64,000 nt of DNA from Beaufortia kweichowensis (lineage: Eukaryota > Chordata > Actinopteri > Cypriniformes > Gastromyzontidae), in NCBI GenBank assembly GCA_019155185.1, contig CM032809.1, positions 8,205,200 to 8,269,199 on the forward strand. Direction: 5' to 3'. The stretch's first letter is position 1; every line of letters begins with the position of its first letter. The translations under genes were made by a program, and so were the position numbers. Below are positions 20,786 through 62,053 of this stretch, in pieces. Below the pieces are notes generated by a model. That model was not told where the DNA came from and searched no databases. It was given only the letters and a program-made list of their open reading frames with translations.

Positions 20786-23700
20786 ACGCATAAAATGTGT
20801 GTGGTATGTGACACTAAACGTCATAATTTGTAGTTTTGTCTTTTGTCGGCAGAGAAATGAGAATAAAATTGACTGGTATAATAACAATCTCTCTTATAAT
20901 AATCTCCCTCTTATTTTTAACTGCGCGTTACTTTTGCCCAAAAAGAGATACTTCTAGAAAGCTCTTTATTACGCTTTGGTAATATTGTGCTCAATGTGTG
21001 TCTTCATAAACCAGCAGAGAAATGTCTTTTGCCCTGTGTGCTAAAGGTGCGCCTGTAGTCCCTCAGTCCACCGTTAGGCGGCGCTCCATCAATGACTTCT
21101 CTGTACTGAAATGATGCTGAGTACATAAGGACAGCATGTTTTCGCAGTTATATTTGCGCAGCAAACTCTCTGCAGTTTAAGGATTGATGCCAAACCAAAT
21201 TCTTAACCAATTTGTTTGCAACAACAGCCATTTCTGTCATATTTTTCAGCTCTAAGGTGAAACAAGCTCTTATTGTTATCATTTGATAAACAACTTGATC
21301 AGTTAAAACATTACAATAGGCTCTGGATACCAATTTTAGTTTGTTACAACTAGTTTTGTTAGTTATATTTAGCAGGAAAAGGATCTGTTACCTTCATGTT
21401 TTTAATTGTTTAAGTCTATGCAGAAGTTTGTAACATCTGGCTTGGTTTGCATTGCAGTAAAACAGGCATGCATGTTTGTTTGAGTGAAATATAGACAGAA
21501 ATATTCTATGCTTATTGGGCAATGTGTGGTAGTGTGGATTTCCAAAGCTTTTTGTTTTCTTAAAAATAATTTATACTTAAGGTTCATCTCATTTTAAATG
21601 CAAATGTTTTTTTTCCTGCAAAGTCTCTGTGTAAGCACTTTGGAATGAAAGAAAAACACACATATACACAAATAGATGTTACCAACAATATAACCAACAA
21701 TATAATTCTGGATTTTTCAACTCTATAATCATAGTTATTTTGCCATGTACTTTATGATAGTAACCTTTATTTATCCATATGGAGGACAATATAGCAATAG
21801 AAGTAATTGTTTTCCAAAAGAATAATGCTAATATCTTTGATTTATAGTAAACAGTAGTATATTAAGAGAACTTACTACTTAAGAGAATATACTTAAGAGA
21901 ATTTACAAGATCTGCTTCTAATACAATGTGAACAAACAGAGTAAAATAAAAAAAAGGTTAAAATTAAAATGAGGTTAAAATGAGAGGTTTTGTGAGATAA
22001 GCATAAGATTAGATGGCCAGTTCTACAGAGTTTTATGAGAGAGTCAATATGTTTGTAAATTTGATTGCTTATATATTCATGACACAACTTTTTTTATTTT
22101 CTTTATGGTGGATAAACATGTTATTGTAGGACCTTGCATAACTTAAAAAATATGTATTTATTCTAACAAAAGTTGGGAGCGTCTTGATCTTGTTCAGTTC
22201 ATTTTGTACCTCTCAATCTCTCCTTCTCCACCTCTGCTCAGACTTCTACTGTACCTGCTGCTCACTGTGTCTTTCTCTCTTCCTGTCTTACAAAAGACCC
22301 CTCTGTTCTCTCCAGCTTACCCCAGTCACCCCACCCTCTTCCTCAACACCCAACTGGTACATTCCCTTTCCTGGTCTTCTACCCCTGGAGTGCATGTCTC
22401 ATTGACCAGTGCCATTGTAAAAGCTCTCTCCTCTTCACCTTTAGCTTCGGTTCAGCTACAAAGGTGCATTATTACAGTACAGCTTACAGATAGACTGTGC
22501 CTCAGAGACTTCTTGTGCTGATGTATTAGCAGCACTGCCTGGAATAACAGGACTGTTGTTTTACACAATTATATAGATATATAACCATCACATTCACAGT
22601 TGTGTACTTTAGGTTGTCCTGGATAACTATGTTTTGGACTGGTGGAAAGGTCAGGTGGGGCATTTTGATGTTACCATGATGCTTGTAAATGAGCCGCAGT
22701 GAGTCTCGGACTCATTGCCTGAATGTTTTCTGTCATGTGTAGCCACATTGACTATTAATTTCTTGTCTTTGTGACTCTTATTTTTTGTGAGATGTTATGT
22801 TTAATTTCTGAAGGTTTACAAACGAATTACCTGTATGAATGTTTTTAAGGTAAAGAGTTGAGGACACATAACAGTAACAAACATCTATTCAGTGTGCATT
22901 AACATAAGTTACATATTATAATGATTTTCACAGCTTGTAACTTTATTTCAAATTTAAGGTAAAGTGATGTAGAAGAACTAATATGCAAGAAGCCATTTTG
23001 TTGTCATGTGACAGGAGAATCATTAAACAGGAAGTGTAGGACCTCTGGTGACCCTTGTGACTATGTGTCAATGTTAGTAAGTTTCCTAAAAATGTCTGAA
23101 TTTGACCTTTGTGTGACCTTGTAAGGTTAGCCTAGGTTGTCAAATGGTTTAAAGCCAAGGAATATAGTTATATATTAGTGTATATATTATAGTTTTGTTT
23201 TATATAAAAAGGAGATGATTAAGATGGTTATCTTATGACATTTATAGACATATTTAATCAAAACTTTTGTTGAAAATACAGTAGCATGCAAATGTATTAA
23301 AAGCATGATACATAGATAACAATTTTATGAACTTGACACAAATTCACTTTTATTTGTTGTTGACCACAACACAAGAAGATTTTGTTTTAGGCATAAAACA
23401 CATGCCTACATTTCTAGGACTAGACACAGATATATTTTCCTTCATCACTGCCATGTTTTAATGAGGTTTGGTAATGAAGTGTTAGACTGTAACCAGGTAA
23501 TTCTCATGACATGCTCTATCTCTCTCTCTGTTATTCCATCACTGTTCCCTCTCTTGACTCCTCAGTATGTCCCCAAATTTCCACTTCAGTCATTGGGTCA
23601 TTTAGATCAACCTCCTGCTCGTTTTCTCTCTCTCTCTGAGCAAACACTGTTTGATCTCTCTCGCTCTCTCTCTCGCTCTCTCTCTCGCCCTCTCTCTCTC

Positions 23701-26700
23701 TCTCGCCATCAATAGTCCTCATTCATACCCTCTCTCCTCCTGCATACCATCGGACCCCTCCCATCATCGCTTCTCATTCCAGTGATTTTTTTTCCCTCTG
23801 TGAAATTTTCTGTGACTTTGTCAATAGTTTATTACCTGTTCTCCTTATTCACACCATTTCTTACTCTAGTAATTTATATGTCTTACTTCTTTCTGTCTCT
23901 CTCACCACCCAGTGATGTCTGTCACACCTCATGCTTTAAATAAACTTTGTACTAGTTCTGTCCTTTGAACATTTGAACTTGTAAGCATTTATAGCGATGA
24001 CAGTACAAATGACCTTTGTGGCCATTAGACTCGTATTTATTCATGTATTTAATGGGGAGCATATTTATCCATTCCGTTGCTTATCATACTACATTAATAA
24101 CTTGAAACATTAAGTATAGATATTGAAAATGAATGCTAAAGGGGTATTTTACCAAATCTGAGCCAAGTTGTTAAAATGTTTTTTTTGACACTTTCGATGA
24201 GACACATATAAGGTTATTGGGGTATTTTTTTTAGAAGAAAAATCTGAGAAGAATGTCTTACTAGAATTAATTTCACTGCTGTCTAGAAGAAACCAAACTG
24301 AAATACCAATAGATATCTTATTTTTGTTTTTCTCCTACAGGCACAAATTGCATCCTGTACGATATAAGTAGCCAATTAACATTGTTTAAAGGTCACTATT
24401 ACCGAGGCACTTGAAGTACTTCAAGTAATTTTTGCGTAATGATGCATATTTGTGCTAAATGATGTGAGAAAATTTCAGCAGCTACATTTAGAATACATTT
24501 AGTCAAGCACAGCTTGTAATATAAACATTATATCATACAGTTTGTTGACTTGCATGCAATAATCTGTCAAACAAACTAACATTTATTTGTTAGTTTTTTA
24601 AATTAGTGGTTTAAACAAACTAGTAACATTTTCTTTGCACAAATACCAGCCAAATGTAAGTCCTCTCTCTCTCCAAAAAATATAACTGGCCTTTAATCTA
24701 ACCCTCCCTCGCCCTTCCCATTTCACAGTATCATCAGGCCCGTATCCAAAATCACAGTCCCATTCTCTCTACCCCTCTTATTCAGTTATATCTGGGTCTC
24801 TACTTACTGGTAACCCTCTGCAGCATACAACATAAAGCCACATACACCAAGCCATTTTTCAATGTAACCCTTTACCAACCTGTTCCATTTCCTCACAAAC
24901 ACACATGTACAAATATACACATGCCAATCTATTTCCCCCACCCCCTTTACCCTGATCTATTTCGGTGTGTTGTAGTGGGCTAGGGTGTGTGTGCGCGGTT
25001 TGCAGCCCTGCCCAGTAAAATACAGACTTTTTAAAGAAAGTCTGCAATATAATCTGGTTGCTTTATTGTAATTACAAGGTCCCCATTTTGGAAATAACCA
25101 GCCTGTCCACAAGCACTTGCCGTGTCTGTCTCCAAGGAAAGTTTTGCTTTTGCGAGCCCCCTCCGCTGAACTGGTTCTTGCCCAGCACATAGCCAGAAAA
25201 CTGGTGGCCAATCGGCAGATAACTCATTCTCTCACATACAGCAGATTTTATTGTGTTGTAACATTAAATGTGTAAGTGTGGGTGGCCAAACAAAGACTAG
25301 AGAACCACATGGCTAGTGGTCTAAAGTCAAACCCTGAAATTATCAGACTATTAATCTCGACAGCTGTATTAGCACAAGGTGGAAAACATCTGGAAACATC
25401 TATTTTTTCTTTTTTACTTTATACATTCTACCCTTTTCTAATAATGTAGCTGTAGGTCATTTCTTATAGCTCAACTGCAGAATCAATATCAGGGGTTCGA
25501 TTCCCAGAATGCATCTATTAATTAAATATAAATCCTGAATGCATTACAGGTTGCTTTAGATAAAACCGTCTGTCAAATGCATAAATCTATTTTGCCTTCT
25601 CCAGGGTTTGTACATACGCCAGGACATCATGTCAGTCATCTATTTATGTGAGTATTCTTCTCTGCTACACTTTACAGTATTTGACTTGAAGTTAGACTTC
25701 AATGCTTTGGATGTAAACTGATCTCAGGCCAGCTGTGAAATTAGCCTGCTGGATTTTTATATATTCAAAAGGTCTGTGTTCACATGCTCACTCATGGGTT
25801 GTGACAGTTGTGGCATGCATTTTTTATGTGGTTCATGATGAAACTGTAATTATAAACATGATGTCACGCCCATACCACCCGTAGTTTCTGTCCTATATAG
25901 TACATTAGCTTAGCCGTTAAGTTTGGCATCAGAACTAATAAAGACATCACTATCATTGATGTAAGCATTTTTGCATGTTTGATAAATTATATAAAACTAA
26001 AAAAATGATAAAAATGTGTACTAATTAAAGGGAGTTAGGTCATGTGCCATAAGAATTTATATTGCACTATATTGGAATAATATTGGACAAATATGAGCAA
26101 AAGGGCAAACATAAGATTTTCATATAAAACTTTCATAGCATTGTGCTCAATCCTTACTTTAGAAACAGTATAGTACACCTGTCCACCTGACATTATTCTA
26201 CCTCTTTACCCACATTCTCTTTCTTCATAATCTTTTCTCACATATTTAAAAATATCTTTATTATTTCTCACATTCTCCTCCTGCCTCCATGTGTCAGTGT
26301 GTACACCACAGATTTAAAGGGTATTATTATAGTGTTTTATTATGGAAACCAAGTGGAGGACACTAGCCAGAAGCAAGACAAAAACACATACTATGATGAT
26401 TGTTTAAGGATTGTCTTCCTCGGACCATAATGTGCACATGATATAAGAAGTGTTGATTTAAATAATGTTCTTGTGTGATTTGTGGTTTCTGACAATATGG
26501 CATTTTATGACAGATTAACATAGTTAAAATAACACACAGTGTAAGGCATTTAATGAACTTTCTATTCATATGTGGGAACGAAAGCTATAAAGGGGTTTGT
26601 TTCTTCAAAAGCACAAGCGCTTTTAAAGAACTGATCCCTGGATAGCACAAAGGCGTAATTTAAATAAACGACTGTTTTTTTTCCTTGCTTTGATGAACTG

Positions 26701-27140
26701 TAGTCTGCTGTATCTATTTTGAATACTTTTGAAGAGAATAATCAAAATTAACTTGTTTATTTAGTGTATCATTGATCAAATATTTTACGACTATAATTAT
26801 GAATATACTTTATTATTTTGCCATTCATAGCCAACAGGAAGGTACATTTTTATTTAGCATTGCTAATTAAATTAGAGACTTCCGGTGGTGCTCTGACCGA
26901 GTAAGTAGCAAATTAATTTAGTACATTTATTTTCTTTGTTCTTAACTTGTTTTGCTTTAAGGTATATTAGCAGATTTATAGGTCAAATGCATTACTTATA
27001 AACATGAAAAGTTTTTTTCCAAGGTTTGGAACACGTTCAGCTATGGCTATCACACATTTCTTTAATATGATTTGCACTGACACAGCTGCTGACTTGGTCA
27101 TTTGCGATGTACTAAAGAAGTCTGATTGAGGCTTTAAAAA
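20786..27140. other. Gene-free interval upstream of col11a2
   Basis: I see no supported gene. Contents include CT-rich low-complexity tracts (22200-22440; 23515-23710, with TCTC/TCGC repeats), a SINE fragment (annotated separately) and AT-rich DNA. Open frames at 22184-22521 and 23461-23715 are compositional artefacts of pyrimidine-rich DNA. Confidence 0.5.
25455..25592 (+). mobile_element. tRNA-derived SINE fragment
   Basis: Has TATAGCTCAACTG (remnant of an A box), the B-box-like GGGGTTCGATTCCC, and the tail TTGCTTTAGATAAAACCGTCTGTCAAATGCATAAAT (given here as its 20-nt pieces TTGCTTTAGATAAAACCGTC and TGTCAAATGCATAAAT), which matches, from memory, the tail of a common cyprinid SINE. Internally shortened. 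Confidence 0.7.
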
Positions 27141-27818
27141 AGTCGACATGTGTGACGTCATACGCGCACAATGATCTTATTGGCTGCCGACATTCTTAAT
27201 GACTACGGACCCATCGGTCCTGCATGGTTCAGCTGTCTAACAGAAATAAATACATAGAATTAAACGGACCGATATACGTGTCAATCGCTGGCACGATAAC
27301 AGAAAAACGCTCCTTTAATGAACGCAGATATTTTGGGCTATTGGTCTTCAGATTTCTTCTACTTTCTTTAAATTCACGTCTTTCCCTCCCTCCAATTTGC
27401 CCTCGACTTCACTCTCTCTCTCCACGCACGCACACACACCCGCGTGCGCGCGCTCCCTCGCATTTCGTGGGAGAAAGTAAGAAGAGGGAGAGAGAACGAG
27501 AGAGAGAGAGAGAGAGAGAGAGTGATTTGAAGTCTCTCTCCGTTCTCTTAGCTTTCCTCGTTACTCAGATTCAATGGGGCTCTAGCATTAGGGATTTCAA
27601 GCTGTAAATCTACATATTTATTACCCGTCCCCCTTTTTTTCTATTTAAATTTTGTACATAAGATAGATAAACTAACTTATTAAAGAAGAAGGTGGGTGTG
27701 CGATTAAAGACTTCTCTTACAGTGCACGAAGACTTTATGTGAGAAAAAGCAACTCTAATTTGAAATTGTCCTGCCTTGTAGTACAACTAAACCGGTTTGG
27801 AACAAAACCTTAGGAACT
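27140..27818 (+). promoter_or_regulatory. col11a2: Probable col11a2 promoter and 5' UTR
   Basis: A perfect CRE (TGACGTCA, 27153-27160) and an inverted CCAAT box (ATTGG, 27179-27183) occur about 640 nt before the start codon, followed by CA- and GC-rich sequence and a (GA)n tract at 27494-27521. No clear TATA box. The ATG at 27819 has a favourable context (GGAACTATGG). Transcription start is inferred only. Confidence 0.45.
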
Positions 27819-56132
<28,314 letters not shown>

Positions 56133-57913
56133 ACACACACACACTAATGGAACGAGAATGACAAACACAACAGACATACACATATATAGTGCAAACACTA
56201 ATAAAGACATTTGAAGTTAGGTGGGAACACATACATACATACACAAACACACATTGTTGTGAAACAATGTTGCACACAACTACATGCCCAGGGAAAAACA
56301 CTCCCAGCCGTGGATGATCAACAGAGAGCCGCGTCGAACGGTTCTCACGGGATAGGAGAGAAGATTTGCATGAACATGGAGGTGTTTTCTGACGTGTAAC
56401 AGATACTGCTGGGATAAAGCGGAAGACCCTGCCCTTTCATCTCCTCTCACCTCCATCTCCCCTCCTCACTGCTTTGTCTCTGAGATTTTCTGCCCTTCCT
56501 ACCTCCAAATCTGAGCGTTCCTCTTATATAGTCCTGTGCAAAACATGCTTCATCATATAGAATAATCTGCAGGTACAACAAACTGAGGAATTGATCAGTC
56601 GTAAGGTGAAATTAAGCCATTTCTGATTTTAATTGAATCAAAAGCCATTATTAGTGTAAAATTGTATTGTTGTACATTTATTATGTAGTGATGAAATTGG
56701 TGCCGTGAACATACTGCCAACGTACCAGTCGAGTATTTATGGTGAAAGAAGTTAAGCTGGTTATTGTTTTACTACAGACGTCTTTATATCTTCAGCCTTA
56801 TAAAATGAGACAATTCAGTTATTCATTTTTGTGAAAACAGATAGTGTTCAGGGTGGAGTTGTGCATTACATCCATTTGTACAGAAATCATATTTTATTGT
56901 ATTTATTTTGTGAAACAAACAGGTGCTCAAAACGACCAACACTTGCAGTACAGAATAATGTGGTATTTCATTTGTAATTATTTCCTGTAGTTTTCTCTTC
57001 AATATATTAAATATGTAAATTAAACTCCTAACAGCATTATCTGCCTTCTCTGTATGATATATATATATATATATACTGGCGTACTTTTAGGAGTTTGGTG
57101 CAGGTGGAGAAAAAACAAAATGAGTCTCGAGAGAATTAGACAGCAGTGGGGAAGGGAGAGAAAGTGAGAGGGTACGAACCTGACGGTGGGTGGGAAATAT
57201 GATTTGTTTTTGTATATTTCTTTGTTTCTTTTTTAAAACACAAGGGGAATGAAAAGCTATAAAAATTATTTGTGAATTAAAAGTTGTTTGTGTGGTTTTC
57301 TAACAAAGACAATACAGACGTCTGTCTTTATAAACTATGGTGCTAAACACTTCTGTAAGTACTTTGAAAATCTGTTTCTGTAATATATATCATCTATTTA
57401 AAGAGCTGTTCGACTCCCTTGTTGTCATTTTCCACATTTCTATCCTGTTAATATTATATTACACATTTGTCATATTCTGTGTCAAACTTTTTATTCCACA
57501 CCAGCAACTAACTAATAATACCAACATCCAGCAGACGTCTGAGATGTCATACAGCCCCTTTCCTTCAAAAATACTACTCCGGAAAGGTCCTGTTTCACTC
57601 ATTTATTTCAGCTCTATTCATCTTGAATTGTTTGAAACTGTCATAATTCTTTGACTTGATGTTGTTTTGGTCCAAACGTTCCCATTAAACCACACATCAA
57701 CACATTTCATCTGTGTCAACTCGATTGTTTTTGCAGTGCAGTATAAAATAATCACACTTCAGTTGTATAAATATATAAATTGAAGTTTCATTTGTTATAT
57801 TTTATACAACATTTATACAGTAATTAAAATGGAATTTTACAAGGACAATTATTTTACAATTTTAAAGGCCCCATGAACAATTTAGTAATGTTCAACAGAA
57901 GACAGAAGTGTTT
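56133..57913. other. Convergent 3' ends of col11a2 and hsd17b8
   Basis: AATAAA at 56200-56205 is an early candidate poly(A) signal for col11a2; sequence like ATATATTAAATATG near 57003 may be a later one. On the minus strand AATAAA (plus TTTATT) occurs at 57602-57607 and 57489-57494, suitable for hsd17b8. A short (AT)n lies at 57058-57074. No further gene seen; I looked for the miR-219 mature sequence on both strands and did not find it. Confidence 0.45.
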
Positions 57914-60444
57914 TCAGCCAATGAAAAGTCCACCTGCACCAATCCAAGAGAGAAAAGTTCAGGTTAATTTAAAAGAAATAAATCAGAAAAACAGCATAAT
58001 TTACATCTGACACATTTTTGTGGCTTTTATGTAGAGGATCTGCACATGATTATACGTCTTACCGGCAACTTCAATGCTGATTCCTGTTATGTAGCGACTG
58101 TCATCAGAGGCCAAAAATGCACATGCATCAGCTACTTCTGCATGACAACATGCAGAGTTTATAATACATACTGCAATTATATTGTAAGACTGTTTTTAGT
58201 TTTACTCATTATGTTTTAATATAAAAAAATGACATTTACCTGTAGGCTCTCCCATCCTACCCATTGGAATAATGGATGTGAGCTGCACCGAAAAAAAAAA
58301 GATGTGCTTTTAATTAAAATCAACTGGAAGGCACAAATGTAATAAAACTTCTATCAAGAAAGAAATTCGCTTTTATCAAAGTGTACCTCCTATGTAAAGA
58401 TTGTGACACTTAAACTTTATAAAAAACATTTAACTTACCTTACTAATCACTTTTTCTGGTACTTTGTCTGTCATGGGTGTAGTGATGAATCCTGGTAGGA
58501 CAGAGTTGCAGCGAATGCCAAATCTAAAATAATAAAAAATCTGAAAGTTAGGGAGCTAAAAATGCAGTGTGATTTGGACCACACGTATAAATAGTCACTG
58601 CATCACCATTTTTCCATGAAAAATATAATTGGCATCATTTTAGTTTACAACCCATAACTAAAATCTAAGAAAGAGTAAATTCACACAGACCAGAGCAAAA
58701 CACTTCAACATACACACAATGTTGTTATGATGTCGTAGCAAAATGGTCACCTACTTGCTTAGTTCTTTGGCTGCTGTTCTTGTGAGACCTTCCACACCTG
58801 CTTTAGAAGCCGAATAGTTTGACTGTCCAATATTCCCAACCTGAAGCCAATCATAGACATTAGAACACTTCATATAACAAACTTTCTAAAAAAAAAAACA
58901 TTTTTGTAGTGACTTTGTGGTGCATGTTGTAAATGGTCGACCTTGCCAACTATACTGCCCACATTGATGATGGAGCCTTTCTGAGCGCCAGCAGAGACGA
59001 GAGCTTTAGAGACGGCCTGAGTTACTAGAAAAGTTCCCTGAAAGACAATAAATAAAAAGAGAAAGCAGAAACAAAGATGTTCATTTTAAATCTGCATTGG
59101 GAAACAACATATATATTGCTCTATATCTCCACTCAAAGCATTTAAACGTAAGATCAAATGCAATTATTACTATTACTTTCCTTCAGAAACAAAATCCAAT
59201 TTAGTTTCATGTCAGTAGTACCTTCAAGTTAACACCAATGACTTTGTCAAAATCCTCTTCTTCCATCTTAATAAGAAACTCATCTTGAGTGATACCAGCA
59301 GCGTTTACACAAACTGACGGAGGCTGGAAATAACGCAGCTGTAAGAAAGCAAAATAAACACACCATTTAAATACTTGACCTGGATGACAGTCATGAACAG
59401 TCAGAATAGCACAGAAACATGTCTGTCATACCTGAACACTTGACACTAAATTCTGCACACTGTCCTTTGATGACACATCCACCCCCAGAGCCATGTGCTC
59501 CTGTCCTTTATGGTCACGTGACAGGAGTTCCAGTGTCTGATTGGCTGATTCCTCATTGCGGTCAGCCACAATTACACAAGCACCTTCAGTGGCAAATCTC
59601 TGACATACTGCCCTACCGATACCACTGCCACCTCCTGGCACACAGCAGACAGTGTATATAACACTCAGTTAGGACACAGCCTTATCTATTTAAACTATAT
59701 CACCAATCGAACAATGGAAATTTTAATGGTTCCGGTTACAACACTATTATGAACCATTACAAAATCCCATTATAGAGCCGTGTTTTGGGTTTTATTTCAG
59801 TAGGATTTAATGGTGTTTTATGAACCCAAAATAATCCCAGTAGTGACCCACAGAGACAATTATAGTGTCATTAAAACCAATACAATTCCCATTTTAACCA
59901 TTAAATCCATTAGAATTCCTTTGATAGTTTCTATTGTTACTTTTATAAGTGTTGCTCTAAAAATAAATATTTATAGTATGTTACAATGCATATCAAGATT
60001 TATTCTAAATAGCTAAATGGCTAAATAGGGTTAAAGGGATGTATTATATTAATTATATAATATATAAAATACGAACCCAACACATTTAAATCACTGTAAA
60101 TACACTGTAAGTGTGGCACGTTTATTATGCAAACTATACCTTAAATATTATGCAAAACATTAGATGGATCAATGTAAACCGAGATTTATAACTCTAAACA
60201 TGACTTTTGATTGGTTTCCAATGTTGTATTAAGTTTTTGCTCTTAACTCTCAGTTTTAAAAGTGCTGTATCAGCACTGGACACGAATGAAGCTCTACGAC
60301 CCTTAAAACAAATGTGTACAACTTTAAAGTGTTATTATTATGTTTGCTACATTCTAAAAATATGATCATGATAATCATTTTGTAAAAAACAATCTCACCG
60401 GTCACTAGTGTCAACCTCGATATGAGACGAGAGGGCGCCGCCAT
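57914..60444 (-). CDS. hsd17b8: 17-beta-hydroxysteroid dehydrogenase 8 / mitochondrial 3-ketoacyl-ACP reductase alpha subunit
   Basis: Short-chain dehydrogenase. In mammals it pairs with CBR4 as the NAD(H)-dependent 3-ketoacyl-ACP reductase of mitochondrial fatty-acid synthesis and can oxidise estradiol in vitro. Nine coding exons, 5' to 3' on the minus strand: 60399-60444, 59432-59634, 59222-59338, 58942-59037, 58755-58840, 58439-58523, 58240-58282, 58063-58137, 57914-57933. They sum to 771 nt, 256 residues (human 261), all in phase. Motifs: TGGGSGIG nucleotide-binding loop split by intron 1, NAAG (VCVNAAGITQDEF), catalytic Ser in NVGSIVGK, YSASK active site, and the carboxy end IEVAGGLFIG. 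The last exon has only 20 nt: acceptor TTGGTGCAG, then GGLFIG and stop. The ATG is chosen because MAAPSRLISRLTLVTG joins in phase. Confidence 0.95.
59700..60398. other. hsd17b8 intron 1 with AATGGTTT-type repeat sequence
   Basis: The intron between the first two coding exons. Between 59715 and 59935 the motifs ATTTTAATGGTT, GGATTTAATGG and their complements (AACCATTAAATCC) recur in both orientations, suggesting an old, degraded palindromic transposon. Boundaries not determinable. Confidence 0.35.
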
Positions 60445-60704
60445 TATGAAGAATGCAGTGCAGTGCCAGCAGTGTCCAGTAGGTGGAACCAAAAGACCAT
60501 AAATCATTTTATTAAGGTCAGTATCCCATTACTTTTATAGTCATTATTCTATCAGTTTTACAGTGTGGTAAAGTGATTTAACAAAGTGAAGGGGTATGTT
60601 GAACTGATCTATGTCAATATATAAGATCAGTAGGAGGCTTTGTACCGCAGTATAGTTCAATTTAGACTTAAAAGCAGAGAAGGGCAGTCTGTGTTTTAGT
60701 TTAC

Positions 60705-60776
60705 CTTGATGCTTAAATCATTCAGTAAACGCTCTTTAAACGTATTCTTCTTCTTCTCCTGACAACTAATGGCTTT
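60705..60776 (-). CDS. Orphan candidate exon, unknown product
   Basis: On the minus strand an acceptor (AATTTTTAG) and a donor (AAG followed by GTAAAC) enclose 72 nt, 24 codons without a stop in phase 0: KAISCQEKKKNTFKERLLND and LSIK. The composition (Lys/Glu/Leu) is exon-like. I cannot link it to hsd17b8, whose start codon is downstream at 60444, nor to the MHC gene. It could be an upstream exon of an alternative hsd17b8 transcript, a leftover exon of a lost gene, or chance. Confidence 0.3.
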
Positions 60777-61492
60777 CTAAAAATTAAAGAACAGAATGCT
60801 AAATATTTTTAATAAATCTGTCCAAAATCCAGGAAAGACTCATAACACTTTATAATACATGACTGAGTGACAATGTATTTAAAATGTAATTTATACCTAA
60901 TTCTCAAAATTAAGCAATTTCTTTACATTTTGGATTTGAAGGAATTTGTACAACCTCTACAACATTGCAGTAGTTATATATTATAAAATATTATAAAAAT
61001 ATATATTATTAAAGCGCCTGTTCATGCAAGCCCATGTAAGTGGGCGTTTCCTTTAAAATGCTATGTCATCATAGGATCCGCCCATTTTCATTATTGGCGG
61101 CAGCGGACGGTTAATTAGTTTACGGTAGTTTATACAGATTGTGTCGAAAAATGTGATATAAGTTAGTTAACTTCATACATTGATGACATTTGAGCAAATA
61201 TGGATGTTTAGCTATCACACAAATAGAAGGTAAGCTGTAATTATTATTTAGTATTGATACAAGTTGGACTTTTTGATAGGCTAGTGTGTTTATTAGGACA
61301 AATTCAATTTTTAAATTCAGTTAAACATAAAAGTAATACATATATGAAACCCTACTTGGGAAAAACAGCTAAAATTATCTCCAAAAAGTTGTGTAACGCT
61401 TGCTGGTGTATGGTAATTTATTTATTGTAAATACCGTAACTGACCACAAGAGGGAATAATGTACAGCTGCAAAAGCAAAAAACATCACCCGC

Positions 61493-62053
<561 letters not shown>

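Noticed and set aside
22184..22521. Overlapping Leu/Ser/Pro-rich open frames
   Set aside because: Pyrimidine-rich low-complexity DNA; no splice or start support.
57998..58062. Read-through carboxy end of hsd17b8 past the exon ending at 58063
   Set aside because: The donor GTAAGA at 58062 and an in-phase 20-nt final exon giving GGLFIG match the family carboxy end much better.
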